A stretch of DNA of 39,286 nucleotides from DAOTUB01 sp034437455 (lineage in GTDB: Bacteria; Chloroflexota; Anaerolineae; B4-G1), in the NCBI GenBank assembly GCA_034437455.1, contig DAOTUB010000087.1, forward strand, positions 1 through 39,286. The letters are read 5' to 3'. Shown piece after piece: positions 8,357 to 15,845 of this stretch. Position 1 is the stretch's first letter. Every line of letters starts with the position of its first letter. The position numbers and the translations under genes are program-made. The notes below the pieces were generated by a model that worked only from the letters and a program-made list of their open reading frames with translations, was not told the DNA's origin and searched no databases.

Positions 8357-9676
8357 ATGATGATTGTGAGTGGAGATATGGCTACGATGCAAGCAAACGA
8401 GAACAGTATGCTCGCACGCCGCAACAGCGGTACAGTCTTGAACCGGATCAGTCAAGGTATTCTGGCCCTGGGAGGGCTTTTTGTGCTGTATCTGCTCGTC
8501 AAGGCCGCGGCAGCCAAACCGAACATATTCTTTGCCCAGATACTGAATGGCTTACAGTTAGGATTTATTTATGCCCTCATTGCCCTGGGATACACCATGA
8601 TCTATGGCATCATGAAACTGATCAACTTTGCCCACGGCGACGTATTCATGGTGGGGGCTTTTACCAGTTTCTATGCCATCTCCTTGATGGATCTACACCG
8701 CTGGCCGCTGTCGATCTGGCCCGGCATGGGTGAAGGACTGGCGACATCTATCGGGTCGGCGACGGTGATCTTTCTGGCGATGGTCGTCGCCGGAATATTG
8801 GCAGTGGTGATGGAACGTTTCGCCTACCGGCCCCTGCAAAGCAAGCCGCGCATCGCCGCTCTGATCACGGCGGTTGGCGTCTCCTTGTTCCTGGAATATT
8901 TTGCGGCGCTGCCCTTTGCCTACACCAACAACTTTATCTCTTATCCCCGTCCCTTTGAGGTCGTAGCGCTTCATGCCCAGGATGTGCCCGTCCTCACGCT
9001 AGGCCTTGTGTGGGGAATATTTTTGGTCTCTCTGGTTCTCTATGGAGTGTTTACCAGGCTGGGGAGACAGGGGAACCAGCGAGCTTACGTCTGGCGCAGG
9101 CACCCGCTGATGCAATTTGGGATGCTATTGGGGGGGTTCCTGGCCGTAGTTTTGACGCTGGTTGGAGCCGATCCGGCATCCGGCGGAGAAAAATGGGATC
9201 TCACCGTATCGAACAACATGCTGGTGATCATGATCTCCTCGATCGTGCTTCTCATCGTGCTCCAATACATCGTCCAATACACACGCCTGGGGAAAGCGAT
9301 GCGTGCTTCTGCCTACGATCAACCGGCGGCGCGGTTGATGGGCATCAACGTGAACATGATCATCGCGGCCACTTTTGCGGTGGGAGGAGCGCTGGCGGGG
9401 GCCGCGGGGGTCCTCTTTGCCGTCGCCTATCCACGGTTGAGTTACCTGATGGGCTTTATGCCCGGCTTGAAGGCCTTCGTCGCGGCGGTGATCGGCGGCA
9501 TCGGCAGCATCCCCGGCGCGGTCGTCGGCGCGCTGATCATGGCGCAGGCCGAGATCCTCACCGCGGGCTTTATCTCCACACCGATGCGGGACGCGATTGC
9601 GTTCACCATGCTGATCATCGTCCTCCTGATTCGGCCACAGGGCATCTTTGGCGAACCGCCCACGGAAAAGGTCTAG
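8357..9676 (+). CDS. livH: Branched-chain-type amino-acid ABC transporter permease (LivH-like) with a central insertion
   Basis: Up to 439 residues; the start is uncertain among ATGs at 8357, 8360, 8378, 8387 and 8408, none with an ideal ribosome site. The family core is clear: QILNGLQLGFIYALIALGYTMIYGIMKLINFAHGD near residues 60-95, ERFAYRPL, and the C-terminal part LGKAMRASAYDQPAARLMGIN, the loop that contacts the ATPases, followed by FKxxVAAVIGGIGSIPGA-like helices. It forms the membrane pore with LivM. Usual LivH proteins are about 290-310 residues. Here about 80-90 extra residues with two hydrophobic stretches (LTLGLVWGIFLVSLVLYGVF and FGMLLGGFLAVVLTLVGA) are inserted at about 215-295, between the two conserved halves. 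The insertion keeps the reading frame and hydrophobicity, so it seems functional. Confidence 0.9.
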   Translation: MMIVSGDMATMQANENSMLARRNSGTVLNRISQGILALGGLFVLYLLVKAAAAKPNIFFAQILNGLQLGFIYALIALGYTMIYGIMKLINFAHGDVFMVGAFTSFYAISLMDLHRWPLSIWPGMGEGLATSIGSATVIFLAMVVAGILAVVMERFAYRPLQSKPRIAALITAVGVSLFLEYFAALPFAYTNNFISYPRPFEVVALHAQDVPVLTLGLVWGIFLVSLVLYGVFTRLGRQGNQRAYVWRRHPLMQFGMLLGGFLAVVLTLVGADPASGGEKWDLTVSNNMLVIMISSIVLLIVLQYIVQYTRLGKAMRASAYDQPAARLMGINVNMIIAATFAVGGALAGAAGVLFAVAYPRLSYLMGFMPGLKAFVAAVIGGIGSIPGAVVGALIMAQAEILTAGFISTPMRDAIAFTMLIIVLLIRPQGIFGEPPTEKV

Positions 9677-9690
9677 AGGAGACGAGAACG

Positions 9691-10953
9691 ATGCAATCAC
9701 TACGAAAATCGAACCTTTATTTCATCGGAGGAGCGCTGGCGCTCTTTGTCGTGGTTCAGATATTTCTTTCCGTGGGGATCGGAGGAGAACCGATCATCAA
9801 CAACTATTGGCGCGGCATCATTTTCTGGGGCGCGGCCATCACCATCGTGAGCCTGGGGCTGAACCTGATCTTTGGATTCAACGGCCAGTTCTCCCTGGGA
9901 CAGTACGGGTTCTATGCCATCGGAGCCTATGTTTCCGCGGATATCACATATCGCTACGTGCGCGGCGATATGTCGGCGCTGATCGTCGTCATCGGCGGCT
10001 CCATCCTGACGTTGCTCTTGATGTGGGGAGTCGCTTTGCTCCTGAAACGGTTTTATGGCGTGCACGTGACCACGCTCTTTGTATCCAACTTATTGGCGAC
10101 GGTGCTGGGGTTCTGGCTGGCCGTGCGTCTGCTCGTGCCCGCGTTGGGGCCGGTGGTTTCTACAATATTGCAAGCGCTGCCACAAACCCTTGCTCAACAG
10201 ATCGTTTTCTTCTTCGCGCTGCTGGGCGGAGCGGCGGTGGCGGGGATCGTCAGTTTCCTCTTTGGCATCCCGGTGTTGGAGCTAGGCTCCGATTATCTCG
10301 GCATCGCTACACTGGGCTTTGCCATCATCGTATTTGTACTCCTGAACAACTCGGACACTATTTTGCCCTTCCCCGAGATGAAAGGGGCGCGAGGGATGGT
10401 GGGCATCCCCCAATGGACCACCTGGCCCTGGGTGTTCTTTTCGCTCCTGCTGGTGCTCCTCGTGATGCGCAACCTTTTGTACTCCAGCGTCGGGCGCTCC
10501 ATCATCTCCGTGCGAGAGGATGAGCGAGCCGCCGAGTTGATGGGGATCGACGTGGGCCGCGCCAAGATCCTGACCTTTGTCGTAGGGAGCGTCTTTGCCG
10601 GTCTGGGGGGAGGGTTGCGCGGCCACGATATGGCGTTTCTCCACCCCTCGATGTTCAACGTGATCCAATCCCTCAACCCCTTCATCATCGTGGTGTTCGG
10701 CGGCGTGGGAAGCATGACGGGCACGATCCTCACCGGGTTTGGCTGGATCATCCTCCTGGAGGGAGTATTGCGCCTCTACTTGCCGGACGGTTTTGAGAAC
10801 TGGCGGTTCGTGATCTATCCGATGATCCTGGTCTTGATGATGCTTCTGCGTCCAGAAGGACTGCTGGGAAAATATGAGATCGGCTTCCTGCGCCAACGGT
10901 TGCCGGCGCCACGGGTGAAATCGAGCGAGGCTGGCGAGGAGGCGGCGGCATGA
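9691..10953 (+). CDS. livM: Branched-chain-type amino-acid ABC transporter permease (LivM-like)
   Basis: 420-residue second permease of the transporter. The ATG at 9691 follows AGAGGAGA (9675-9682) with 8 bases between; an in-frame open stretch reaching upstream to 9010 lies inside livH and is not used. Family motifs: IVSLGLNLIFGFNGQFSLGQYGFYAIGAY near residues 48-78, GSDYLGIATLGFAIIV, the ATPase-contact loop GRSIISVREDERAAELMGID, and VVFGGVGSMTGTILT near the end. About nine hydrophobic segments are visible. The C-terminus (KSSEAGEEAAA) is a short cytoplasmic tail. Its stop overlaps the start of livG (ATGA, 10950-10953), so the two products are probably made in step. Confidence 0.92.
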   Translation: MQSLRKSNLYFIGGALALFVVVQIFLSVGIGGEPIINNYWRGIIFWGAAITIVSLGLNLIFGFNGQFSLGQYGFYAIGAYVSADITYRYVRGDMSALIVVIGGSILTLLLMWGVALLLKRFYGVHVTTLFVSNLLATVLGFWLAVRLLVPALGPVVSTILQALPQTLAQQIVFFFALLGGAAVAGIVSFLFGIPVLELGSDYLGIATLGFAIIVFVLLNNSDTILPFPEMKGARGMVGIPQWTTWPWVFFSLLLVLLVMRNLLYSSVGRSIISVREDERAAELMGIDVGRAKILTFVVGSVFAGLGGGLRGHDMAFLHPSMFNVIQSLNPFIIVVFGGVGSMTGTILTGFGWIILLEGVLRLYLPDGFENWRFVIYPMILVLMMLLRPEGLLGKYEIGFLRQRLPAPRVKSSEAGEEAAA

Positions 10954-11765
10954 AAGGGCGACCGGAATCCTTGAGCCAGGAAGTGGAACAGCGATCCGTC
11001 GTGTTGACGATCGATGAGCTGACCCATTTCTTCGCCAGTCTGCGAGCTGTCCACGATTTTTCCGTCACCATCAAACAGGGCGAGTTGGTGGGGCTGATCG
11101 GCCCCAACGGAGCGGGCAAGACGACCGTCTTTAACGTGCTCACCGGGGTCTATGTTCCAACGAGAGGCAGCATTCGCTACGACGGCGTTGAGTTGACCGC
11201 TCTGCCCTCTCACGAGATCATCCAGATGGGTATCGCCCGGACGTTCCAAACCATTCGCCTCTTTTCTGACCTGACGGTGTTGGATAACGTGCGGATCGCC
11301 TATCACCGGCACGCCGGGTATGGGCTGGTCGATTCGATCCTGCGGCTGCCGCGATTCTACGAAAAAGAGGCCGAGATGACGGAGCAAGCGCAAGAGTTCC
11401 TGGCCATCTTTGGCCTCGAAGAGCGTCAGAACGACATCGCGGGGGGGCTTCCCTACGGTCTACAACGACGGCTGGAGATCGCCCGCGCCCTGGCCACGCG
11501 GCCTCGCCTGCTCCTGCTGGACGAGCCTGCCGCCGGGATGAATCCCCAGGAGATTGACGAATTGATGGAGTTGATCCGCTTCATCCGCGATCGCTTCAGC
11601 CTGACGATCTTTTTGGTGGAGCACCGGATGCGGCTGGTGATGAATATCTGCGAGTGGATCACGGTGATGGATTTTGGCGAGATCATTGCCCAGGGAACGC
11701 CGGAAAACGTGCGCAATGACCCAGGCGTGATCGAGGCGTATCTGGGTCGCCAGGCGGCGACCTAG
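10950..11765 (+). CDS. livG: Branched-chain-type amino-acid ABC transporter ATP-binding protein (LivG-like)
   Basis: 271-residue cytoplasmic ATPase. Walker A is GPNGAGKTT at 51-59, the Q-loop region is ARTFQTIRLFSDLTVLDNV, the signature region reads GGLPYGLQRRLEIARAL, Walker B is LLLLDEPAAGMNP, and the switch His is in LVEHRM. The LPYG signature instead of LSGG, and a long insert after the Q-loop, are usual for LivG as opposed to LivF. It starts within the livM stop codon and is followed after 17 bases by livF. It hydrolyses ATP to drive import through LivH/LivM. Confidence 0.94.
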   Translation: MKGRPESLSQEVEQRSVVLTIDELTHFFASLRAVHDFSVTIKQGELVGLIGPNGAGKTTVFNVLTGVYVPTRGSIRYDGVELTALPSHEIIQMGIARTFQTIRLFSDLTVLDNVRIAYHRHAGYGLVDSILRLPRFYEKEAEMTEQAQEFLAIFGLEERQNDIAGGLPYGLQRRLEIARALATRPRLLLLDEPAAGMNPQEIDELMELIRFIRDRFSLTIFLVEHRMRLVMNICEWITVMDFGEIIAQGTPENVRNDPGVIEAYLGRQAAT

Positions 11766-11782
11766 CGGGTGGGGGTGAGATT

Positions 11783-12496
11783 ATGGCATTGTTGAGCATC
11801 GAGGACCTGGTGGTATCTTACGGAGCGATCCTGGCGTTGCACGGCATCTCGTTTCACGTGGACGAGGGAGAGATTGTGACGCTGATCGGAGCCAACGGGG
11901 CAGGCAAGTCAACCACCCTGCGTGCGATCTCCCATCTGCTCGATTCGGATCGGGGCAAGATCATGTACGACGGGGTAGACCTGGTCCGACAAGAGGCGGA
12001 TGCCATCGTGCGGATGGGCGTCGTACAGGTGCCGGAAGGGCGGCGTATCTTTGCCCCTCTGACGGTGCGCGAGAACCTGGAGATGGGCGCCTATACCCGT
12101 CAGGATAAGCAAGGGATCGAAGAATCCATGGAGTGGGTGTTCCAGATGTTCCCCCGATTGAAGGAACGGGCAGAGCAGAGAGGCGCCACGCTTTCTGGCG
12201 GGGAACAGCAGATGTTGGCCCTGGGCCGGGGGCTGATGGCCAAGCCGCGCTTGCTCCTGCTGGATGAACCTTCGATGGGTCTGGCGCCGATCCTGGTTGA
12301 GGAGATCTTTGAAACGATCCGGCAGATCAACGAGGAGGGGGTTACCATCCTGTTGGTCGAGCAGAACGCACACATGGCCCTCTCCGTAGCGCACCGCTGC
12401 TACGTGTTGGAGACGGGTGTGATTGAACTGGAGGGGACAGCGGCAGAGTTGCGAGAAAATCCCCAGGTGCAGGAAGCCTACCTGGGAGGAGGCTAG
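11783..12496 (+). CDS. livF: Branched-chain-type amino-acid ABC transporter ATP-binding protein (LivF-like)
   Basis: 237-residue partner ATPase of LivG, of the usual length. Walker A GANGAGKST at 36-44, the segment VPEGRRIFAPLTVRENLEMG typical of LivF, signature LSGGEQQMLALGRGL, Walker B LLLLDEPSMGLAP, and switch His in the VEQNAH segment. A GGGGGTGAGA stretch just before the ATG serves as a weak ribosome site. It closes the five-gene transporter set; a receiver gene follows after 19 bases with no terminator between. Confidence 0.94.
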   Translation: MALLSIEDLVVSYGAILALHGISFHVDEGEIVTLIGANGAGKSTTLRAISHLLDSDRGKIMYDGVDLVRQEADAIVRMGVVQVPEGRRIFAPLTVRENLEMGAYTRQDKQGIEESMEWVFQMFPRLKERAEQRGATLSGGEQQMLALGRGLMAKPRLLLLDEPSMGLAPILVEEIFETIRQINEEGVTILLVEQNAHMALSVAHRCYVLETGVIELEGTAAELRENPQVQEAYLGGG

Positions 12497-12515
12497 TTCG
12501 GTTAGAGGAAGAGTT

Positions 12516-12884
12516 ATGAGGAGACCACACATATTGGTCGTGGATGACCATAGCGCGCTCTTGGCGGGCGTTCGGTGTATCTTGGAGACGGAAGGCTACA
12601 CTGTTCTCACCGCCACCGACGGCAAGCAGGCGTTGCAGGTGATGGAAGAGGAAGCCTGTCCCGACCTGATCGTCTCAGACATTATGATGCCCCGGATGGA
12701 CGGATATGCCTTCCTTGAAGCAGTCCGTACTCGTCCAGAGTGGATGCGCATTCCCTTTGTCTTTCTGACCGCCAGGAAAGATAGCGAAGAAGTGTTGCAG
12801 GAAAAGAATCTCAAAGTCGAGGGCTTTATCACGAAACCGTTCGCGCCTCAGGATTTGGTTTCGACAGTCCGTACCTGGTTATAG
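12516..12884 (+). CDS. Stand-alone response-regulator receiver protein
   Basis: 122 residues forming a single receiver (CheY-like) domain with no output domain. All key residues are present: acidic pocket D10-D11, phosphoacceptor D55 in VSDIMMPRMDG, T85 in FLTA, K107 in TKPF. The ATG at 12516 follows an AGAGGAAGAG stretch. The gene is 19 bases after livF and so is probably transcribed with the transporter, an unusual partner for a transport operon. It must pass its signal by protein contact or phosphotransfer. The only histidine kinase in the window is the hybrid kinase at 18768-22088; pairing the two is a guess. Confidence 0.9.
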   Translation: MRRPHILVVDDHSALLAGVRCILETEGYTVLTATDGKQALQVMEEEACPDLIVSDIMMPRMDGYAFLEAVRTRPEWMRIPFVFLTARKDSEEVLQEKNLKVEGFITKPFAPQDLVSTVRTWL

Positions 12885-13032
12885 TGCAACGAAGGCGCAA
12901 GCCCTTCCCGTTCAGGGATTGTCCAACCTACCCGGCCGCTCCGTACATCCAAGAATAGGTGCTCGCGCCATTGAGAGGCATCTCCAGTTCTTGACGCTAT
13001 CCCTGGATATGTTCCGAGAAGGAGGAACAAAT

Positions 13033-13440
13033 ATGGACAAGAAGGCGGGTGAGATACTGGGTGAAGATGTAATCGCCGGAGTGACGCTAGAAGCCCAAAA
13101 GGCCGTCAGGAGCGCGGTAGGCGGCATCGTCGGCGAGCTCCTGGCGGGCGGCGAGATCGAGGAAGCATCGCTCCCTGGCGGCCACGAGGGTATCCATTAC
13201 GTGGCTGTCGGACCTACCAAGTTAGCTTTTTTCTCGATCAAGCGGGGTTTGCTCAGAAACTCGCTGGGCGAGTTGCTCGTCGAGCATCCCCGCAACGACG
13301 TGCGGGCGATGGAGATCGAGAGCGGCGTCATGCCAGCGGCCCACTTTGTGCTCCAAGACGGCACGCACTATGTCCTGGTCTGCCCAAGAATTCACCTGGG
13401 CAAACTCAAAAAAGTGCAGGAACTGCTGGGCGCCCAGTAG
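13033..13440 (+). CDS. Small hypothetical protein, possible PH-like fold
   Basis: 135 residues, soluble, function unknown. The ATG at 13033 has an excellent ribosome site (AAGGAGG, 13019-13025, 7 bases upstream). The N-terminal 40 residues are helical and rich in A, G, V and E (VRSAVGGIVGELL). From about 50 onward there are alternating short strands (GIHYVAVGPTKLAFFSIKRG, AHFVLQDGTHYVLVCPR) and a final helix (LGKLKKVQELLG), the order seen in bacterial PH-like domains. That assignment is from pattern only. The 148-base gap after the receiver gene shows no clear terminator or promoter. Confidence 0.65.
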   Translation: MDKKAGEILGEDVIAGVTLEAQKAVRSAVGGIVGELLAGGEIEEASLPGGHEGIHYVAVGPTKLAFFSIKRGLLRNSLGELLVEHPRNDVRAMEIESGVMPAAHFVLQDGTHYVLVCPRIHLGKLKKVQELLGAQ

Positions 13441-13550
13441 CGACCGGCAGGGGCCAGCTCCCAAGTCAATTTCCTACTTGTGGTGAGCAACAATTCCATC
13501 CCGAGTTCTTTTCAGGAGATTGTTCAGCAAGGTCTCGGACCGCAGCTTGG

Positions 13551-13602
13551 TTGGGCGGCGTCCCGTAGGGGGTCAACGCTCCTACGGGAAGACCTCGCCC
13601 AA
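13551..13602. repeat. Nested inverted repeat in an intergenic gap
   Basis: Outer arms TTGGGCG (13551-13557) and CGCCCAA (13596-13602) enclose a perfect 9-base stem TCCCGTAGG (13561-13569) / CCTACGGGA (13581-13589) with an 11-base loop. There is no T-run, so termination is unlikely. It is one of several short palindromic elements in the window. The rest of the 13441-13628 gap shows nothing recognisable. Confidence 0.7.
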
Positions 13603-13628
13603 TGGCAGGACTATTTCGGAGAAGTTGA

Positions 13629-14003
13629 ATGATTGCTATCCACATACGAGTTGTAGGCGTGGGATTGTTTTTTCTCTTTACTTTTCTTTCCGGTTTCTGG
13701 CTGAGTCGAGCGGGTAAGCCATACAATGGGATCGTCTTGACGATCCACAAATTGATCTCGCTGGCGGCGGTGGCCTCGCTCGTCGTGACCATTTACCAGA
13801 CAAACCAAACGACTATGCTAAGCGCGATTGAATGGATCGCCAGCGTGGTCGCTGGTCTGTTCTTTCTGGGCACGATTATCACCGGCGGTCTGCTGAGCAC
13901 CGACAAACCGATGCCAGCGGCCATCCAGAGGCTGCATCAGATAACCCCGTACCTGACCGTGCTCTCCACTGTCACAACGCTATACCTTCTGTTGCTTGGT
14001 TAG
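13629..14003 (+). CDS. Four-helix membrane protein of unknown function
   Basis: 124 residues with four hydrophobic segments (about 7-27, 35-56, 66-87, 100-123). GGAGAA lies 5 bases before the ATG. Histidines H40 and H103 sit at the starts of helices 2 and 4, a symmetric placement that could bind heme as in small cytochrome-b-like or ferric-reductase-like proteins, though this is only inference. The sequence KPMPAAIQRLHQITPYLT near the end is distinctive. The next gene starts 8 bases after the stop, and its ribosome site overlaps this stop, so the two are probably co-translated. Confidence 0.75.
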   Translation: MIAIHIRVVGVGLFFLFTFLSGFWLSRAGKPYNGIVLTIHKLISLAAVASLVVTIYQTNQTTMLSAIEWIASVVAGLFFLGTIITGGLLSTDKPMPAAIQRLHQITPYLTVLSTVTTLYLLLLG

Positions 14004-14011
14004 GAGCAAGG

Positions 14012-14806
14012 ATGGAAACGAGAGAAGCATTGCCCACAGAAAATGAGTCACAAGAGCTTTATTTCGAATTCCTAGCCGATATGGGCTTTACGAAACATCT
14101 GGGGAGTATGGAGGCCACGCAAGCCCTGATCGAGTTATGCTCCGTCGGTGAGGACAAGTGTGTCCTGGATGTCGGCTGTGGTGCGGGGGCAACGCCTTGC
14201 TACCTGGCAAAGAGGTACAATTGCCGGGTGATCGGCGTGGATTTTGTAAAAAAGATGGTCGAACAGTCCCAAGAGATAGCCAAAGCGAAAGGTGTAACGG
14301 ATCGAGTTGAATTCTGGGTAGCCGATGCGCGAGCTCTGCCTTTTGAGGATGATCTCTTCGACGTGGTCATCGTCGAATCAGTGAATGTTTTCTTTCAGGA
14401 AAAACAAAAGGCGATAGGCGAATACACGCGTGTGACCAAGCCGGGGGGACATGTCGGGATCACTGAGATGACCTGGCTCGAATCGCCTTCGCCGGAAGTG
14501 GAAGAATATTATTGGAGAACTGTTTACGCCGAGACGCTGGAGGCCGATGGTTGGAGGAGATTACTGGAGGATGCTGGATTGAAGGATGTGGTTGCGAGTG
14601 CTCACCAGGTCGATATACCGACCGAAAGTAGAGGCCGGTTCAAGCGGTATGGGTACCGGGAAGTGATCAAGGCGATGTTTCGATCTCTATCCGCATTTCT
14701 CAAAGAGCCGGCCTACCTGGAGTTTATGCAAGACGTAGGCTCTTCCATGCCAAAGGATTTGTTTGGAGTGATGGGATACGGGGTGTACGTCGGCAGAAAA
14801 GAATAG
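14012..14806 (+). CDS. Class I SAM-dependent methyltransferase
   Basis: 264 residues. The ATG at 14012 follows TAGGAG (14001-14006) with 5 bases between, and the TAG of that motif is the stop of the membrane protein upstream. Motif I, VLDVGCGAGATP (about 51-62), binds S-adenosylmethionine. The acidic residue at the end of strand 2 is in VIGVDFVKKM, motif II is around VEFWVADARALPFEDDLFDVV, and a post-motif KPGGHVGITEM follows. The N-terminal part helps define the acceptor site but does not reveal the substrate; the overall pattern resembles small-molecule (UbiE/arsenite/sterol-like) methyltransferases. Confidence 0.88.
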   Translation: METREALPTENESQELYFEFLADMGFTKHLGSMEATQALIELCSVGEDKCVLDVGCGAGATPCYLAKRYNCRVIGVDFVKKMVEQSQEIAKAKGVTDRVEFWVADARALPFEDDLFDVVIVESVNVFFQEKQKAIGEYTRVTKPGGHVGITEMTWLESPSPEVEEYYWRTVYAETLEADGWRRLLEDAGLKDVVASAHQVDIPTESRGRFKRYGYREVIKAMFRSLSAFLKEPAYLEFMQDVGSSMPKDLFGVMGYGVYVGRKE

Positions 14807-14890
14807 CTATTTGTGGGCCAAGGAGGCAGTTATAAACAGCCGCGGCACAACCAGACTGCAAAATCTGCTCTGTTCACACAAAGATTAGGA

Positions 14891-15001
14891 GTATCTTCTC
14901 AATAACTTGGGGTGAATCTGTTCGTAGTGCGCACTTCAGTGCGCTTTTAGGGGCGCTGAAGCGCCTACTACGAACAAGCACCCAGTTTATTGAGAAGATA
15001 C
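14891..15001. mobile_element. MITE-like element, 111 bases, with 8-base target duplication
   Basis: Perfect 14-base terminal inverted repeats, GTATCTTCTCAATA (14891-14904) and its reverse complement (14988-15001), bound an almost fully palindromic body. The body has a second perfect pair GTTCGTAGT (14920-14928) / ACTACGAAC (14967-14975) and two small hairpins, GCGCACT..AGTGCGC (14929-14944) and GGCGCT..AGCGCC (14952-14965). The element is flanked exactly by GATTAGGA at 14883-14890 and 15002-15009, as expected for a transposition target duplication. It has no coding capacity, so it would need a transposase elsewhere. It sits directly in front of the dehydrogenase gene, and the right-hand target copy supplies part of that gene's ribosome site. 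Confidence 0.85.
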
Positions 15002-15018
15002 GATTAGGAGGTGTTCTG

Positions 15019-15780
15019 ATGACTGACACGCAAAGGCTGGACGGACAGGTCGCCATCGTCACCGGCGCGGCCCAGGGAATAGGCCGGGGGATCGCGCTGG
15101 TATTGGCGGAGGCTGGCGCCAAGATCGTGATCGGAGACATCCAGAATGCGTCGGGCACGGTCGAGGAGGTTCACGCCGCTGGCGGCCAGGCGATCAGCAC
15201 CATTATGGACACCAGCAAACCTGACGACGACGAGGCGCTCGTAAACCTGGCGCTCGCCGAATATGGCCGCCTGGATATCCTAGTCAACAACGCGGCGATC
15301 GACGCCCCAGACGGCAATGCCTGGGACCTGACGGACGAGGAGTGGGAGCGAACCATCGCCGTCAACTTGAGCGGCGTTTTTTACTGCTCCAGGGCGGCGC
15401 TGGCTCCGATGCTGAAAGCGGGCAGTGGCTGCATCATCAACATCAGTTCGCAGTCGGCTCGAAGCGGCTCCAAGGGCCTCTCCCCGGCCTATAACGCCAG
15501 CAAGGCCGGTGTCCTGGGCCTCACCGTGGCCTTTGACGAACAGGTGGCCGAGCGAGGTATCCGGGTCAACGCCATCCTGCCCGCGCTGGTCGAGTCACGG
15601 GACTTTGGCTGGACGCCGGAGATACGAGCGGAGCGGGTCAGTCACTACCCCCTCGGGCTTGGCACGCCGAGAGACGTCGGCGAAGCCGTCCTCTACCTCG
15701 CGAGTCCCGCGGCCCGCTGGGTATCGGGAACCAGCCTGCATCTCACCGGGGGGAGGCAGAGAGGGTCTTCGGTGCTCTAG
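15019..15780 (+). CDS. Short-chain dehydrogenase/reductase (classical SDR)
   Basis: 253 residues, the usual classical SDR length. NAD(P)-binding motif TGAAQGIG at 15-22, structural NNAA at 90-93, and the catalytic set N116, S144, Y158 and K162 (YNASK). D40 after the second strand (VIGD) favours NAD(H). AGGAGG at 15006-15011 lies 7 bases before the ATG. The C-terminal VSGTSLHLTGG is the usual VxGxxxxxDGG-type closing strand with a Thr in place of Asp. The substrate is unknown; with an aminotransferase and racemase next door, a hydroxy or keto acid is possible. Most of this operator and promoter region was remade by the MITE-like insertion upstream. Confidence 0.92.
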   Translation: MTDTQRLDGQVAIVTGAAQGIGRGIALVLAEAGAKIVIGDIQNASGTVEEVHAAGGQAISTIMDTSKPDDDEALVNLALAEYGRLDILVNNAAIDAPDGNAWDLTDEEWERTIAVNLSGVFYCSRAALAPMLKAGSGCIINISSQSARSGSKGLSPAYNASKAGVLGLTVAFDEQVAERGIRVNAILPALVESRDFGWTPEIRAERVSHYPLGLGTPRDVGEAVLYLASPAARWVSGTSLHLTGGRQRGSSVL

Positions 15781-15845
15781 CCGGGAGACGTCCTTCTAGC
15801 ATGGTGTAAAAGTATCGTTCAAATTCTTGACAGGAGGTGTTGTGA

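Noticed and set aside
9010..9690. Upstream extension of the LivM reading frame inside livH
   Set aside because: The translation is rich in G, R and H with no helices, and ATG 9691 has a good ribosome site and starts the family sequence.
13551..13602. Rho-independent terminator after the small PH-like gene
   Set aside because: The stem is strong but no T-run follows on either strand and it lies 110 bases from the stop, so it is better described as a palindromic repeat.
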